52,271 bases of DNA. Origin: Thermoproteota archaeon (lineage in GTDB: Archaea > Korarchaeota > Korarchaeia > Korarchaeales > Korarchaeaceae). The notes beneath the pieces are model-generated. The model was given only the letters and a program-made list of their open reading frames with translations, was not told the DNA's origin and ran no database searches. Shown here in pieces: positions 16,816 through 26,430 of the stretch. The stretch spans positions 1-52,271 of the forward strand of contig JAOZGP010000017.1 of NCBI GenBank assembly GCA_027491735.1. Reading direction: 5' to 3'. Numbering within the stretch: the stretch's first letter is position 1; each line of letters opens with the position of its first letter. Both the position numbers and the translations under genes were made by a program.

Positions 16816-18025
16816 ATAACATCTCTGCTATCTGATTTAACCTTGACATATCTCCTCTCTCAGCCGCCATCCTGGCGTACATGAAGACGGGATGGAGAAC
16901 CTTCCTCACTATCGACCGGCTCATCATCTCCAATAGGAACTTCACATCACCTTCAACCTCCACTCCCTTGGACTTTAACGACGATATGGCCCTTCTCAGC
17001 TCCCTTTTCCTTATCTCCTCAGCCCTTGAGACTACTCTCTCCAGAACCTCGTCGGCCACTCTCCTGTTGAGCAGCCTGACGAAGAGCTCTATCTCCTCAC
17101 TCAGGATGGACTCCACCTTGGGAAGTTCCTTCTCCCTCCTCCCCCTGTTCTCTTCCACTATCCTCTCTAGGTCCTCCATGGTCACCAACCTGGCGTTTGG
17201 TCCTGGATCCGAGATGGCTGGGGGTACGGATATGTCTACTATAAGCAGATCTCTTCCAGGCAGATCCTCCCTTGATAGTATCGGACCACCGGAAACTGCG
17301 AGGAACACTGCTTCAGATGTGATCAACTCATCCCTTATCCTGTCCAGACCTCCCCATCGAGCTCCAACCCTCTCCGCTAAAGATCTTGCTCTATGGACCG
17401 TCCTGTTCAGGATACAGAGGTTCGCCCCTTTTGAGGAGAGCATTGTGGCTAGAAGCCCTCCAGCCTTACCAGCCCCTATGATGACGACTTTTTTCCCTTC
17501 TAAACCGCTTAAAGTTTCTTCCGCCAACCTAATGGCTGCTGAGGGAACGCTTAAGGCTCCTTTAGATATTTCAGTTTCCCTCCTCACTCTTTTACCTACT
17601 ATGACTGCTCTATGAAAAAGGAGTCTTAGGTAGGGGCCTAGAGAGCCTCTCATCGAGGCGTCTTCCATGGCTTGTTTGACCTGACCAAGTATCTCGTTCT
17701 CGCCTAGTAGCAGGGAGTCGACGCCGGAGGCCACCCTGAACAGATGCTCCACAGTAGTAAGGCCGTGAACGATCTCGGCTTTTTCCGATACATCGATAAC
17801 CCTCCTTGAGAGAAGATCGAGGAGGATCTCCGTCACCCTCTCCGTTTGCTCCCCATACCAATAGATCTCGAATCTGTTGCAGGTGCTCAGTACTGTGAGC
17901 TCGGGAACAGCTCCTATGAGCCCTAGGTAGATCTCTTTCGGGGGAATGGATGAGGCTGCCCTTACAGCGTCCAGCCCAGATAACCTGTGATTTATCAGAA
18001 GCGCGTGGTAGTTCTCCACGGACAT
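16775..18025 (-). CDS. hemA: Glutamyl-tRNA reductase
   Basis: A 416-residue NADPH-dependent enzyme that reduces glutamyl-tRNA to glutamate-1-semialdehyde. Its catalytic Cys is Cys49 ([13 protein letters not shown]) and [12 protein letters not shown] starts at 108. A Rossmann fold ([14 protein letters not shown]) and a C-terminal dimerisation helix region follow. I placed the start at the second Met (18025), which gives the usual short N-terminus ([17 protein letters not shown]); the upstream Met at 18052 adds 9 unusual residues. It heads the hem operon. Confidence 0.93.
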   Translation of the reverse strand: MSVENYHALLINHRLSGLDAVRAASSIPPKEIYLGLIGAVPELTVLSTCNRFEIYWYGEQTERVTEILLDLLSRRVIDVSEKAEIVHGLTTVEHLFRVASGVDSLLLGENEILGQVKQAMEDASMRGSLGPYLRLLFHRAVIVGKRVRRETEISKGALSVPSAAIRLAEETLSGLEGKKVVIIGAGKAGGLLATMLSSKGANLCILNRTVHRARSLAERVGARWGGLDRIRDELITSEAVFLAVSGGPILSREDLPGRDLLIVDISVPPAISDPGPNARLVTMEDLERIVEENRGRREKELPKVESILSEEIELFVRLLNRRVADEVLERVVSRAEEIRKRELRRAISSLKSKGVEVEGDVKFLLEMMSRSIVRKVLHPVFMYARMAAERGDMSRLNQIAEMLCGDREGEFSQDQT

Positions 18026-18107
18026 CCTCAACCATGTTCCTGATGAAGACAAAAGCTAAAAAGTGCGAGTGTTTTAAGAGCAGGATTCTCTAAAGATAAA
18101 AATAACT

Positions 18108-18539
18108 TTATGGTTTGATATTCGTCACATATATAATGAAGTCGTCGGTGGGAGTCATGTTCTTCGCAACGAAACGGATCTTTCCTGCGTATATTTTCGG
18201 TGGAGCTATTACAGGATAGTTTGATATGTAGGTCGCAACTCCTCTGCCGCTGATGGTTCCAGCATATATGACGGCAGTGACTGTGTGCGTTCTGTTGTCT
18301 ATCGCTATCTCGAGATGTCTCCCAGGACCGACATCCACGTAGATATCACGCTCGCCTGAGAGAGTTCCCAGATCTATCATCCGGGACATGAAGGCTATTT
18401 GATCCGCCACCGTGTTAGCTACTCTCTGGGCTTGCGTTCTCAGGAAATCTCTGAGGAAAGCTGGCTTTATGTAGAGAAAGAAGGATGCGATCAGCACGCT
18501 TATCACTATTATTATGGCCCAGACAACTGGCCGCTCCAT
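18108..18539 (-). CDS. Pilin-like membrane-anchored protein (cluster gene 5)
   Basis: A 143-residue protein starting MERPVV, then a hydrophobic helix (about 5-23), a coil-rich helix (about 30-52, RTQAQRVANTVADQIAFM) and a beta-rich extracytoplasmic domain. The start is set by GGGAGGG just before ATG 18539; the preceding gene stops 2 bases upstream of it. The layout (N-terminal helix continuing into an amphipathic helix, then a head domain) resembles archaeal pilin-like or minor pseudopilin proteins. No clear Gly-type peptidase site is seen before the hydrophobic stretch. It is last in the five-gene cluster and is not recognised as any named family. Confidence 0.6.
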   Translation of the reverse strand: MERPVVWAIIIVISVLIASFFLYIKPAFLRDFLRTQAQRVANTVADQIAFMSRMIDLGTLSGERDIYVDVGPGRHLEIAIDNRTHTVTAVIYAGTISGRGVATYISNYPVIAPPKIYAGKIRFVAKNMTPTDDFIIYVTNIKP

Positions 18540-18541
18540 GT

Positions 18542-19018
18542 CTAACCCTCCCAGTCTAGCTCCACCTGATAGGCTCTGGTGTAGTTCACCAAGACTGTGT
18601 TCTCCCTTCCAGCAATGCTTACTCCAGTCGTCGTAAAGGTCCACCCAGAGGTAGCGTTAATCTGCACCTCAACAGCGCTCCCCTTTGGGACTATACCCAC
18701 ATAGGTCACAGCACCGCTGGTCACGTTGACAGCCGCTTGATATGGAGGTGCTCCGTAAACCACAAACCTTATCGAATTTGGGCCAGAGATCACCACGGTG
18801 TTGGGCGGAAGGCTTATCCTCACAGTGGCCGCCGAGCCAACACCAGCCTCGGTGACCTTCTCTATGATGTCGCTTAGAGCGATCGCCGCTGCTCTAGCAG
18901 CATAGAACCTCTCCTCCGCTGCTCTATGTTGTATGTACGGGTATACGATGTTGAAGACGATCACTATGAGAGCGACGCCGAGGAGGAACGCTACCACGCC
19001 AACAACCACTTGGTTCAT
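18542..19018 (-). CDS. Pilin-like membrane-anchored protein (cluster gene 4)
   Basis: A 158-residue protein with MNQVVVGVVAFLLGVALIVIV as N-terminal helix, followed by an alanine-rich helix (RAAEERFYAARAAAIAL) and a beta-rich domain ending in LDWEG. It overlaps the stop of the preceding gene by 4 bases (ATGA), so translation is coupled. The helix-then-head layout matches its neighbours. The family is unknown; a surface or pilus tip role is inferred from layout and clustering. Confidence 0.6.
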   Translation of the reverse strand: MNQVVVGVVAFLLGVALIVIVFNIVYPYIQHRAAEERFYAARAAAIALSDIIEKVTEAGVGSAATVRISLPPNTVVISGPNSIRFVVYGAPPYQAAVNVTSGAVTYVGIVPKGSAVEVQINATSGWTFTTTGVSIAGRENTVLVNYTRAYQVELDWEG

Positions 19019-20085
19019 CCGACCACCCTCACCTTGAGGAGCACCATGTAGGGGAGAACATAGAAGGGTATGTGCACCGTGCCGCTGGCATCAACAACGG
19101 TTATGTTGAAGGGTCCCTGAATGAAAAATCCAGGGTTCATATCTGGAGGGATGAGTTGTATTGCTAAACCGCTTCCTGTTAAGATCTCTCCCTTTCTATT
19201 GCTTATTGTCCAGGTCGGAGCCCCGGCCCCTGAGATATCTATGGTCTCCCCTAGGAGATAGAGATAGCTCTGATTGCCGGAGAAGGTTAGGATTATGCTG
19301 GGAGCGCTTCCTTTTTTGAAATCGCTGGGTCCATAGGTGAAGGTCCAGGTCTTGGAGGGAGTTGAAGCTGATGCATTGGGATAGTATTTTAGGGTTACAT
19401 CTAAGCTGTTTGGGGGATCCTCAAAGATAAAGGATCTATATGATGGAATGGAGACATTCAGTATAGCTCCTCCATTCTCAATGGGGGCGTAGGCATTACC
19501 AGAGGAAGGATGCATCCCCCACTCGTCTGTGAATGAGTAATCTAAAGTTACATACGCGCCCCCCTCTGTCCTGGGGACCCCCGCATGATGATATGCTATG
19601 ACGAAAAATGTCAGGTTATCAAACGTGTAAGTGCGTATAATACCTCCTGAAACTGAGTAGTATATCTCATCTGTGTAGCTGAGGGCATACACCTTGTCGG
19701 GGGTGCAGTTCCAGCTCACCATAACGGGTGCCACTGCTGAGGCGCTGGTCCCTCCAGATTTACTGGCATTATACAGGACAAAGGTCTTATTATTACCGTC
19801 TTTATAGACAAAAGTCAAGTTCACACCAATGCCCACCCCTTGCTCGCTCTCGACAGCACTCAAGAAGTTTCTGACCTCGTTGCTGAAATCAGCATAGCTG
19901 TAAGTTCCATTTATAAAATCGTACTTCCACATACCAGCTATAACTGAGGCCACGTCCCTGGCCAGAAGCCTCCTGCCTGTCAGTCCGGAGGAGGTCGCTG
20001 TGGTTCTGGAGTAGCTGTATATAGCAAACAGGGCCACAGTTATGAGAAATATAACTATTATGACCTCAAGCGGCTCAGTCGTCAT
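19015..20085 (-). CDS. Pilin-like membrane-anchored protein, large (cluster gene 3)
   Basis: A 356-residue protein, the largest of the cluster: an N-terminal hydrophobic helix (about residues 8-26, EVIIVIFLITVALFAIYSY), a short amphipathic helix, then about 300 residues rich in Ser, Thr, Tyr and Gly that look like stacked beta domains (for example TWTISNRKGE and YVTLDYSF). Four NGT/NNK/NLT-like sequons (for example FINGTYSY, NLTF) could be N-glycosylated. I set ATG at 20085 (an in-frame TTG at 20091 precedes it); the start lies 3 bases after the upstream stop codon. The family is unknown. Confidence 0.6.
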   Translation of the reverse strand: MTTEPLEVIIVIFLITVALFAIYSYSRTTATSSGLTGRRLLARDVASVIAGMWKYDFINGTYSYADFSNEVRNFLSAVESEQGVGIGVNLTFVYKDGNNKTFVLYNASKSGGTSASAVAPVMVSWNCTPDKVYALSYTDEIYYSVSGGIIRTYTFDNLTFFVIAYHHAGVPRTEGGAYVTLDYSFTDEWGMHPSSGNAYAPIENGGAILNVSIPSYRSFIFEDPPNSLDVTLKYYPNASASTPSKTWTFTYGPSDFKKGSAPSIILTFSGNQSYLYLLGETIDISGAGAPTWTISNRKGEILTGSGLAIQLIPPDMNPGFFIQGPFNITVVDASGTVHIPFYVLPYMVLLKVRVVG

Positions 20086-20087
20086 AA

Positions 20088-20552
20088 TCAACCACCTGAA
20101 ACTGTCAAAGTGACAACCACACGAGTGCCGTTCGGGAACAGCGCATAAGCCTTGGCCGAAGCTGAATTACCCCTTATCAAGCCTGAACCTATCCTCAGGA
20201 GGGTCCCATCTGATGGATTGTATATCGTAATCAATACATCGTCCTCGGGTGGCACTATCCCCAGCTTGAACGCTGTGTAGTTGTTCCTGGAGCAGGTGAT
20301 GCACAACAGAAGCTGACTCTTGTTTATTACATACGCCGATCCATTGATCGCTATTCCAACGACGGGCGGTTCATTGTTCATCAAGCAGGGGGTGAAGTTG
20401 CCTGGGTTTTCAAGCAACTGCTGTAAAGCCTCCCTGGCCTGGTCATCGAGAGAGGAATGACTTGTTTGGAGAGATTTAATGAAGAATATGGCGAAGAAAG
20501 CGTAAACAAATATTATGAAGAGTGCCACCATGAAGGCAAACGCTTGTCTCAC
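20088..20552 (-). CDS. Pilin-like membrane-anchored protein (cluster gene 2)
   Basis: A 154-residue protein whose first 25 residues are RQAFAFMVALFIIFVYAFF-like, a hydrophobic anchor, followed by a helical stretch (SLDDQAREALQQLLENPGNF) and a beta domain with CLMNNEPP and CITCSRNN. Four cysteines are present, two of them in the CxxC of CITC, perhaps a disulfide or metal site. GTG at 20552 is preferred; an upstream in-frame ATG at 20615 would add 21 residues ahead of the anchor, which is less like its neighbours. It sits second in the cluster, overlapping the next gene only marginally. Confidence 0.55.
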   Translation of the reverse strand: MRQAFAFMVALFIIFVYAFFAIFFIKSLQTSHSSLDDQAREALQQLLENPGNFTPCLMNNEPPVVGIAINGSAYVINKSQLLLCITCSRNNYTAFKLGIVPPEDDVLITIYNPSDGTLLRIGSGLIRGNSASAKAYALFPNGTRVVVTLTVSGG

Positions 20553-20712
20553 TCTCCCAACCCCTTCATCTGAGTCTCTCCCTCCAACCTGGGCTCGAAC
20601 AATACATCTCAACATAATTGCCGTAACGGATTATTAAAAGATGAGGAAAGAATTTTGAAAAAGATTTTTGGAGGGCGCTTAATCTTCACGCAGGCGTTTA
20701 GGAGAATTTTAT

Positions 20713-21630
20713 CTAGGATTGCCCGAACATTCTTGGAGGGTAGAAGCGCTTAGAGTCGAGGAAGCAGTGAAGCCAGTCGAAGAAGTTATCATACCAGTAA
20801 AGAGGTAGATAGTTGACTTTGTTACCTGAAAGCGTAACTTGTATCACATCACCGTAGTTTCCCGCCGGGCTCCTCCAGAGGACAAATAGACCGGTGAAAG
20901 CGACACCAGGCACCTTGAAGGTCCACCTTTTAACTCTGATCTCAGTAGCTGAGGGCATATAGAAGTTCAAGGTTGTCTGATTCTCACCAAAAGGTTTCAG
21001 ACCGCGAACTGTGTTCCCTGAGGCTGATATGGGCACTATTAACCACCATGGAAGTATAGCATCAGGTCCTATGAAGGTCATTTCAGCATTATAGTCACTG
21101 AATGTGGGATTTAATACAAGGAAGAGTGCATGCCAATGGTCAGGAAATCTACCACGAGGTCCATAAGCGCAGAGCTTGTTTGGAATAAAGTAAAGAGGAC
21201 CTGGGGTTGGTCCTCCAGTTGATCCTCCAGTCCCTCCCCCACCGTAGTGAGGTTTCATGAAGTAGTTCACGTCACCAGCAACTCCGTCGAAGAACGTCGA
21301 GCCCCTCCTTATGGAGTAGGCCACCAACACCTTATCCGAAACTATGTAGCGGGAGTAGTTATTAAGATGCACGCCCTTTGGAGAGATCGTTCGATTGAGG
21401 ACCCTGATCTGACCATCGAGCCAGGCATACTTGTCATGATCACTGACAGGGAGGTACTTGACCGTTCCAGCAAGCTGATTTATAGCATCTGACAGATCAA
21501 CGAAGTCGCTTGATGTATCGGCATGCACCTGAACGGTAGTAGGGTTTACATACATGGCTAAGGTGATTATCATCACTAGAACGGTGAAGCCTATGAGAAG
21601 CACGCCGCCACTTCCTATCCTCATCCTCAT
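20713..21630 (-). CDS. Membrane-anchored surface protein with Gly-rich linker (cluster gene 1)
   Basis: A 305-residue protein with a short basic start (MRMRIGSGG) and a hydrophobic helix at about 9-28 (VLLIGFTVLVMIITLAMY). The GG before the helix looks like a class III (prepilin) signal, as in the pilin at 4482. A Gly/Thr/Pro-rich linker (about 126-142) separates a small N-terminal region from a Trp/Phe/Tyr-rich beta domain (about 150-305, with KVPGVAFTGLFVLW and LPLYWYDNFF). I cannot identify it; candidates are an adhesin or a substrate-binding surface module. It is the first gene of the cluster, with about 100 bases before the next. Confidence 0.6.
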   Translation of the reverse strand: MRMRIGSGGVLLIGFTVLVMIITLAMYVNPTTVQVHADTSSDFVDLSDAINQLAGTVKYLPVSDHDKYAWLDGQIRVLNRTISPKGVHLNNYSRYIVSDKVLVAYSIRRGSTFFDGVAGDVNYFMKPHYGGGGTGGSTGGPTPGPLYFIPNKLCAYGPRGRFPDHWHALFLVLNPTFSDYNAEMTFIGPDAILPWWLIVPISASGNTVRGLKPFGENQTTLNFYMPSATEIRVKRWTFKVPGVAFTGLFVLWRSPAGNYGDVIQVTLSGNKVNYLPLYWYDNFFDWLHCFLDSKRFYPPRMFGQS

Positions 21631-21750
21631 AGCTACTCATTGGATTTTAGCTATTTGTCACTTATAAGGTTTTCTTTTTAGATATTTCTCTCAGCAGAAA
21701 AACAGATCCAGAAGACTTTCATAAGCTCTTGTGTCCTTCAACACAGCTGC

Positions 21751-23022
21751 TCATGGCAGAACCCTTTCAACGTCCCTAGGGAAGAGGGCTGCCTCTCTTA
21801 TGTTTTGTAAGTTTAACATCTTGTACACTGTTCTCTCCAGCCCCATGGCAAATCCTCCGTGAGGAGGAGCTCCGTACCTGAAGAACTTCGTGAACCACTC
21901 CAAGGAGTTCAGATCTAGTCCTTTCTCCCTTATCTGTGAGACTAGCACCTCATACCTGTGCTCCCTCTGACCTCCCGAGCTCAACTCCTCGCCTTTGTAC
22001 AGCAGATCCACGCTTCTGGCCCAGAGATCCTCGGCCTTCATAACATAGAAGGGCTTCGTCTTGAAGGGGAATCTGTTGATGAAGAGGAAATCCGTTCCGT
22101 ACTTCTCCCTTGCGTACCTCCAGAGCAGCTTCTCAGACTCGGTGTCATAGTCCTCTCCGAATGGAATCTCCTTTCCTAGATCCTCAAGTATGTTGTATAT
22201 CTCAGGAAACCTTAGCTCTGGGAAGGGTGTTTTTGGTACATCAAGATCGACGTTTAGTAGTTCCAGTTCCTTACTTCTCTCCTCCAGCACCCTTCTGAGG
22301 CCAGCCACTAAGAGCTCCTCCTCAACCCTCATCACATCCCCCTCATCAGATATGAAAGCCATTTCCACAGCTATTGACCTGAACTCGCTTATGTGTCTGG
22401 CCGTGTGACTTGGTTCAGCTCTCCAGTTTGGTCCTACGTCGTATATCTTCGTGAAACCACCTATTATGGTGAGCTGTCTGTGAAGCTGTGGATCTTGCCT
22501 TAGATAGGCCTTTTTGTCGAAGTATTTAACCTCGAAGACCTCAGCGCCGCTCTCGCTGGCAGCCCCTATTATAGCAGGGGTGAAGACCATCAGGAAGCCA
22601 TGTGAGTCGAGCCAGTCAATTACTCCCCTGAGGAAGCTGGTCTCTATCTTGAAAATAGCTTGTACCTCAGGTCTTCTGAGATCCAATGGTCTATAGTTCA
22701 TCCGAGTCGGAAAGAGCGCTGGAGTCTTCCAGTTGGGATCAAGAGGCAGTTTCCTCTCTGATGTCGAGTGAACCACAATGCTCTTCGGAATGACCTCCAT
22801 GTCAACGGCCTTAGCTATCTTCTTTTCGCTCATAAACCCAGTCGCCTCAATCACGCTCTCCTGAGTAAGATCATCGATCTGGCTGAGAAGCTCATCAGGC
22901 ACCTCACTCTTCTTGAGTGTGAGTTGAACCCTTCCTTGAGGAGTCCTCAGCACCACGAACTTTATCTTCCCGATACTTCTTATCTCGCTGACCCAGCCTC
23001 CTATTCTAACCTTCTCAGCCAT
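21751..23022 (-). CDS. aspS: Aspartyl-tRNA synthetase (archaeal type)
   Basis: A class II synthetase of 423 residues: an N-terminal OB anticodon-binding domain (about 1-100, with RIGGWVSEIRSIGKIKFVVLR) and a catalytic core with FTPAIIGAASESGAEVF, motif 2 in FRAEPSHTARHISEF-like NWRAEPSHTARHISEF and motif 3 GFAMGLERTVYKML. Archaeal enzymes may be discriminating or charge both Asp and Asn tRNAs; the sequence does not decide it. The start at 23022 (MAEKVRIGG) follows GAGGAGG; the longer form from 23067 adds 15 atypical residues inside ileS. It overlaps the end of ileS by about 22 bases and is co-transcribed with it. Confidence 0.93.
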   Translation of the reverse strand: MAEKVRIGGWVSEIRSIGKIKFVVLRTPQGRVQLTLKKSEVPDELLSQIDDLTQESVIEATGFMSEKKIAKAVDMEVIPKSIVVHSTSERKLPLDPNWKTPALFPTRMNYRPLDLRRPEVQAIFKIETSFLRGVIDWLDSHGFLMVFTPAIIGAASESGAEVFEVKYFDKKAYLRQDPQLHRQLTIIGGFTKIYDVGPNWRAEPSHTARHISEFRSIAVEMAFISDEGDVMRVEEELLVAGLRRVLEERSKELELLNVDLDVPKTPFPELRFPEIYNILEDLGKEIPFGEDYDTESEKLLWRYAREKYGTDFLFINRFPFKTKPFYVMKAEDLWARSVDLLYKGEELSSGGQREHRYEVLVSQIREKGLDLNSLEWFTKFFRYGAPPHGGFAMGLERTVYKMLNLQNIREAALFPRDVERVLP

Positions 23023-25880
23023 ATCGATATCCTCCTCTCCCCTACTCTCCAGTCCTTGTGATAACATCCTTTCGGAGCTCTTCCGAACTCCAGGAGGACA
23101 GCGTCCACCTCATTCATGATATCGGATATGAGGTCTCCCAGGTCCTCTCTTTCGCACCCATCTATGTAGACCTCGACCTTCTCCACACCCTTCCTCAACC
23201 CCATCTCCTTCCTCATCTGTTGTATCCTCCTTATGATCTCCCTGGCAAATCCCTCCTTCTTAAGCTCCTCCGTCAACTCCACGTTGAGGTAGATCCTTCC
23301 TTCTGAAAGCCCAGCATCCACCCAATGAGAGGAGGTAAGCTCAAAATTGTCAAGGAACCTCACCGATTTGACGTTGGTCTCGGAGGCTATCACGTCTCTG
23401 AAAACTCTCGCTTCCACCAGATCCCCTGTTATCACGAGCTCTGGCAATGGTTGCCTTATCTTCAGCTTGTTATTCGTTCTCATACTGTTTACCACTGTTA
23501 TCACCTTCTTAGCCAGCTCCATTTTGAACTCAAGGTTCTTGTCTATGGAGCTCACATCCACCCCAGGAAACCTCAACATGACCACACTCTCGGGATCTCT
23601 CTCCCCTCTGAAGGCCTCTTGGTATATCTTCTCGGCCATTAGAGGAGCAAATATGGCGAGTATCGGTAGGGTTTTCGCTGTTATATCTCTTAAAATCTTG
23701 GAAACTGTGGGATCGCTCTTTATCCTCTTCCTCACAACTCTGAGGTACAGATGGCTCAGATCGTCAACCATAAAGTTGAGAAACTCATTTAAGGCGTCAT
23801 GAAGTCTATAACTTGACAAGGACTCGTCCACGTTCCTGATCATGCTATTAAGTCTTGACAATATCCATCTATCCTCACTCTTAGGAGCAATCTCTCCCGA
23901 TATCCTCGCGTACTCTGTTATGAACACGTACACATTCCATACCACATTGAGCTTCCTCCTGGCCTCATCCATTCCGAACCAGGTAAACCTTAGATCGCTC
24001 CATGGCACCTTGGACAGGACGAAAACCCTAAACACATCGGCTCCATAGCGCTCCAATATGACCCCCACCGGAACATAGTTGCCCTTGCTCTTGTGCATCT
24101 CCTCCCCCCTCTCATCGAGCATGAACCCATGAGACATCACCGTTCTGTAGGGGGCGCTACCGAAGATCAGATATCCCATCCTCAGCAGAGAGAAGAACCA
24201 GCCTCTGAACTGATCATGTCCCTCCACAATGAAGTCCACAGGTCTGAGCTTCTCGTACTCGTCGCTCTTTGGATATTCCAGGCTCGCGAAGAAGGCCACA
24301 CCTGAATCGTACCACACATCGGCGACGTCTGGAACCCTCCTCATCAACCCTCCGCACTTCGGACAGCTCCAGATTATCTCATCAACCCAGGGTTTATGTA
24401 AGTCCTCTGGAACCTTTCCTGACTTCTCCTTAAGTTCCTCTTCCCCTCCTATGACCTCCACATGACCGCACTTTCCGCAAAGCCATACAGGGAGAGGAGT
24501 GCCCCAGTATCTCTGCCTGGATATTATCCAGTCCTCCAGCTCCATTAGCCAGTTCTTGAACCTCTTCTCCCCTCCCCAAGCAGGAACCCATCTGACCTTC
24601 GATATCTCCTCTATCAGTCCGTCCTTGAGGTCTGAAAGCTGTACGTACCATTGCTCGGTGGCCCTTATTATCAGAGGGGACTTACACCTCCAGCACACTG
24701 GATACCTGTGAGTTATTTTTCCTTCATGAAATAGGAAGCCTTTCCTTCGCAGATCCTCTACTATCAGCCTGTTGGCGTCCTTTATGAACATCCCGTCGTA
24801 CCTTCCGGCCTCTTCCGTGAAAACGCCTTTATCATCCACAGGACTCAGGACGGGCATGCCGTAGTCCCTATGAGCCACCTCGTAGTCCTCCTTTCCGTGC
24901 CCGGGAGCGGAGTGCACACAGCCGGTCCCTTCATCCATCGTGACGTACTTGTCACTCAGGACGACCTTGTGCTCCACCTCCGCTTGAACTGGAACCTCCT
25001 CCTCGAGAGGATTCCTGTACTTCAGTCCCTCCAGATCCCTCCCTTTGAGCTTTTCCACTACTTGGTACTCCCCAACGCCGGCCTCGCTCATCACATGCTC
25101 GAGCCTCCTCTCCGCCAGTATCAGGACCTCGTCCACGACCTCCACCTTGACATAGTCCTCGTCTGGGTGAACCATGACTGCCACGTTGGCAGGTAGGGTC
25201 CACGGTGTGGTTGTCCAAATCAGTATGAATGTGTTTTCGTCATCCTCCACCGGGAACTTCACATATATGGATGGATCAGTCAGCACCTGATACTCGTGCA
25301 CCTCATAATCGGAGAGAACAGTCTCACATCGGGGGCACCAGTGGACGACCTTCAATCCACGCTTCAGTCTGCCGCTCTCCCATATTCTCTTGAACCCCCA
25401 CCAGGCTGAATTTATATAGCTCCTCCTGAGCGTCAGGTAGGGATTTCTCCAGTCCAGGGAAACGCCCAACCTCTCGAACTTCTTGGTCATCTCAGACAGA
25501 TTGTTCAAAGCCAGCTCTCTGCACTTCTCCACGAATCTATCAATGCCATATCTCTCTATATCCTTCTTTGTCCTGAAGCCAAGGTTCTTCTCCACGGTCA
25601 CTTCTATTGGAAGTCCGTGTGTGTCCCATCCAGGCTGATCTCTGACGTTATATCCCTTGGATCTCCAGTATCTCACAACCACATCCTTTATGAACTTGTT
25701 CCAGCATGTTCCAGGATGAGGCTCACCGCTGGATGGGTATGGAGGCCCATCCAGGAAGTAGAACTTCTTCCCGCAGGAGAGAGATCTCCTCAGTTTATCG
25801 TAGATCTCGTTATCCTTCCAGAACCTTAATATTTCCTCCTCGTACTCCTGAGGTGAGAATCTCTTCGAGAGGACCTTCAT
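23001..25880 (-). CDS. ileS: Isoleucyl-tRNA synthetase
   Basis: A class I synthetase of about 959 residues. The HIGH-equivalent is PHPGTCWNK at 54-62 (archaeal enzymes usually read IHLGTAWNK) and the KMSKS-equivalent is MHKSKGN. An editing (CP1) domain contains GCVHSAPGHGKEDYEVA and TTTPWTLPANVAV. Cys pairs in CPRCE, CWRC, CGKC and CPKC suggest zinc sites. The start at 25880 (MKVLSKRFS) has AGAGGTG before it. It is the upstream partner of aspS. The second His of HIGH being Thr is usual in archaeal IleS. Confidence 0.95.
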   Translation of the reverse strand: MKVLSKRFSPQEYEEEILRFWKDNEIYDKLRRSLSCGKKFYFLDGPPYPSSGEPHPGTCWNKFIKDVVVRYWRSKGYNVRDQPGWDTHGLPIEVTVEKNLGFRTKKDIERYGIDRFVEKCRELALNNLSEMTKKFERLGVSLDWRNPYLTLRRSYINSAWWGFKRIWESGRLKRGLKVVHWCPRCETVLSDYEVHEYQVLTDPSIYVKFPVEDDENTFILIWTTTPWTLPANVAVMVHPDEDYVKVEVVDEVLILAERRLEHVMSEAGVGEYQVVEKLKGRDLEGLKYRNPLEEEVPVQAEVEHKVVLSDKYVTMDEGTGCVHSAPGHGKEDYEVAHRDYGMPVLSPVDDKGVFTEEAGRYDGMFIKDANRLIVEDLRRKGFLFHEGKITHRYPVCWRCKSPLIIRATEQWYVQLSDLKDGLIEEISKVRWVPAWGGEKRFKNWLMELEDWIISRQRYWGTPLPVWLCGKCGHVEVIGGEEELKEKSGKVPEDLHKPWVDEIIWSCPKCGGLMRRVPDVADVWYDSGVAFFASLEYPKSDEYEKLRPVDFIVEGHDQFRGWFFSLLRMGYLIFGSAPYRTVMSHGFMLDERGEEMHKSKGNYVPVGVILERYGADVFRVFVLSKVPWSDLRFTWFGMDEARRKLNVVWNVYVFITEYARISGEIAPKSEDRWILSRLNSMIRNVDESLSSYRLHDALNEFLNFMVDDLSHLYLRVVRKRIKSDPTVSKILRDITAKTLPILAIFAPLMAEKIYQEAFRGERDPESVVMLRFPGVDVSSIDKNLEFKMELAKKVITVVNSMRTNNKLKIRQPLPELVITGDLVEARVFRDVIASETNVKSVRFLDNFELTSSHWVDAGLSEGRIYLNVELTEELKKEGFAREIIRRIQQMRKEMGLRKGVEKVEVYIDGCEREDLGDLISDIMNEVDAVLLEFGRAPKGCYHKDWRVGERRISIWLRRLE

Positions 25881-26167
25881 CGAAACACCTCTTGAGAGCC
25901 CTCCCATCTCTCGTCAAAAAAGGAAATAAAAAGATGATCTCGATCACAAGTTCCGAAGAACTCAACCACATGTTTTACAGACTCAGCGATATCTTTGTCA
26001 GAAATTCGGAAATCCTACTGATCTTGCAATGTTAATTGTTAGTTTTTACGGAAAGAAAAGCAGTTCTTCTATGCGAGTATGTTTGTATAAGGGAATACTC
26101 CACCGATTATTTCGATGAACCTGTTTGGGATTATTAAGGCGACCACAATAACAGATGAGTCTGGAAG

Positions 26168-26398
26168 ATGTTCATCCTCATCGTTATCAAGAAGTATGAG
26201 TATAGGAAGAAGAATCAGATCATCGAGCAGCTCATAAAGGAATTCATTAGGAGAGCACAGGTAGCAGATCTACGATGCTATTTAAGTGTTTTAGGAGGAT
26301 ATAGAGGATCTGAAGAAGACTTCAAGAAGCATGTCCTAATGGCCCACACATTCGACCAGGCCGTCCGGACCGGAAGCTTTTCAGCATCCTTTAATTAG
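26168..26398 (+). CDS. Small hypothetical protein upstream of nrdD
   Basis: A 76-residue open frame ending 32 bases before nrdD. It is Lys/Arg/Glu-rich and mostly helical (KKNQIIEQLIKEFIRRAQVAD), with no motif I recognise; Arg codons are AGG/AGA as elsewhere, and a TGGAAG sequence precedes the ATG. It could be a small regulator or a spurious frame. Confidence 0.35.
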   Translation: MFILIVIKKYEYRKKNQIIEQLIKEFIRRAQVADLRCYLSVLGGYRGSEEDFKKHVLMAHTFDQAVRTGSFSASFN

Positions 26399-26430
26399 GA
26401 GTTCCCTAGACCAGGAGGACAGGAGATATT

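Noticed and set aside
18108..18644. 36-residue N-terminal extension of the last cluster protein
   Set aside because: The extension is inside the neighbouring gene and lacks any anchor; the GGGAGGG before ATG 18539 marks the true start.
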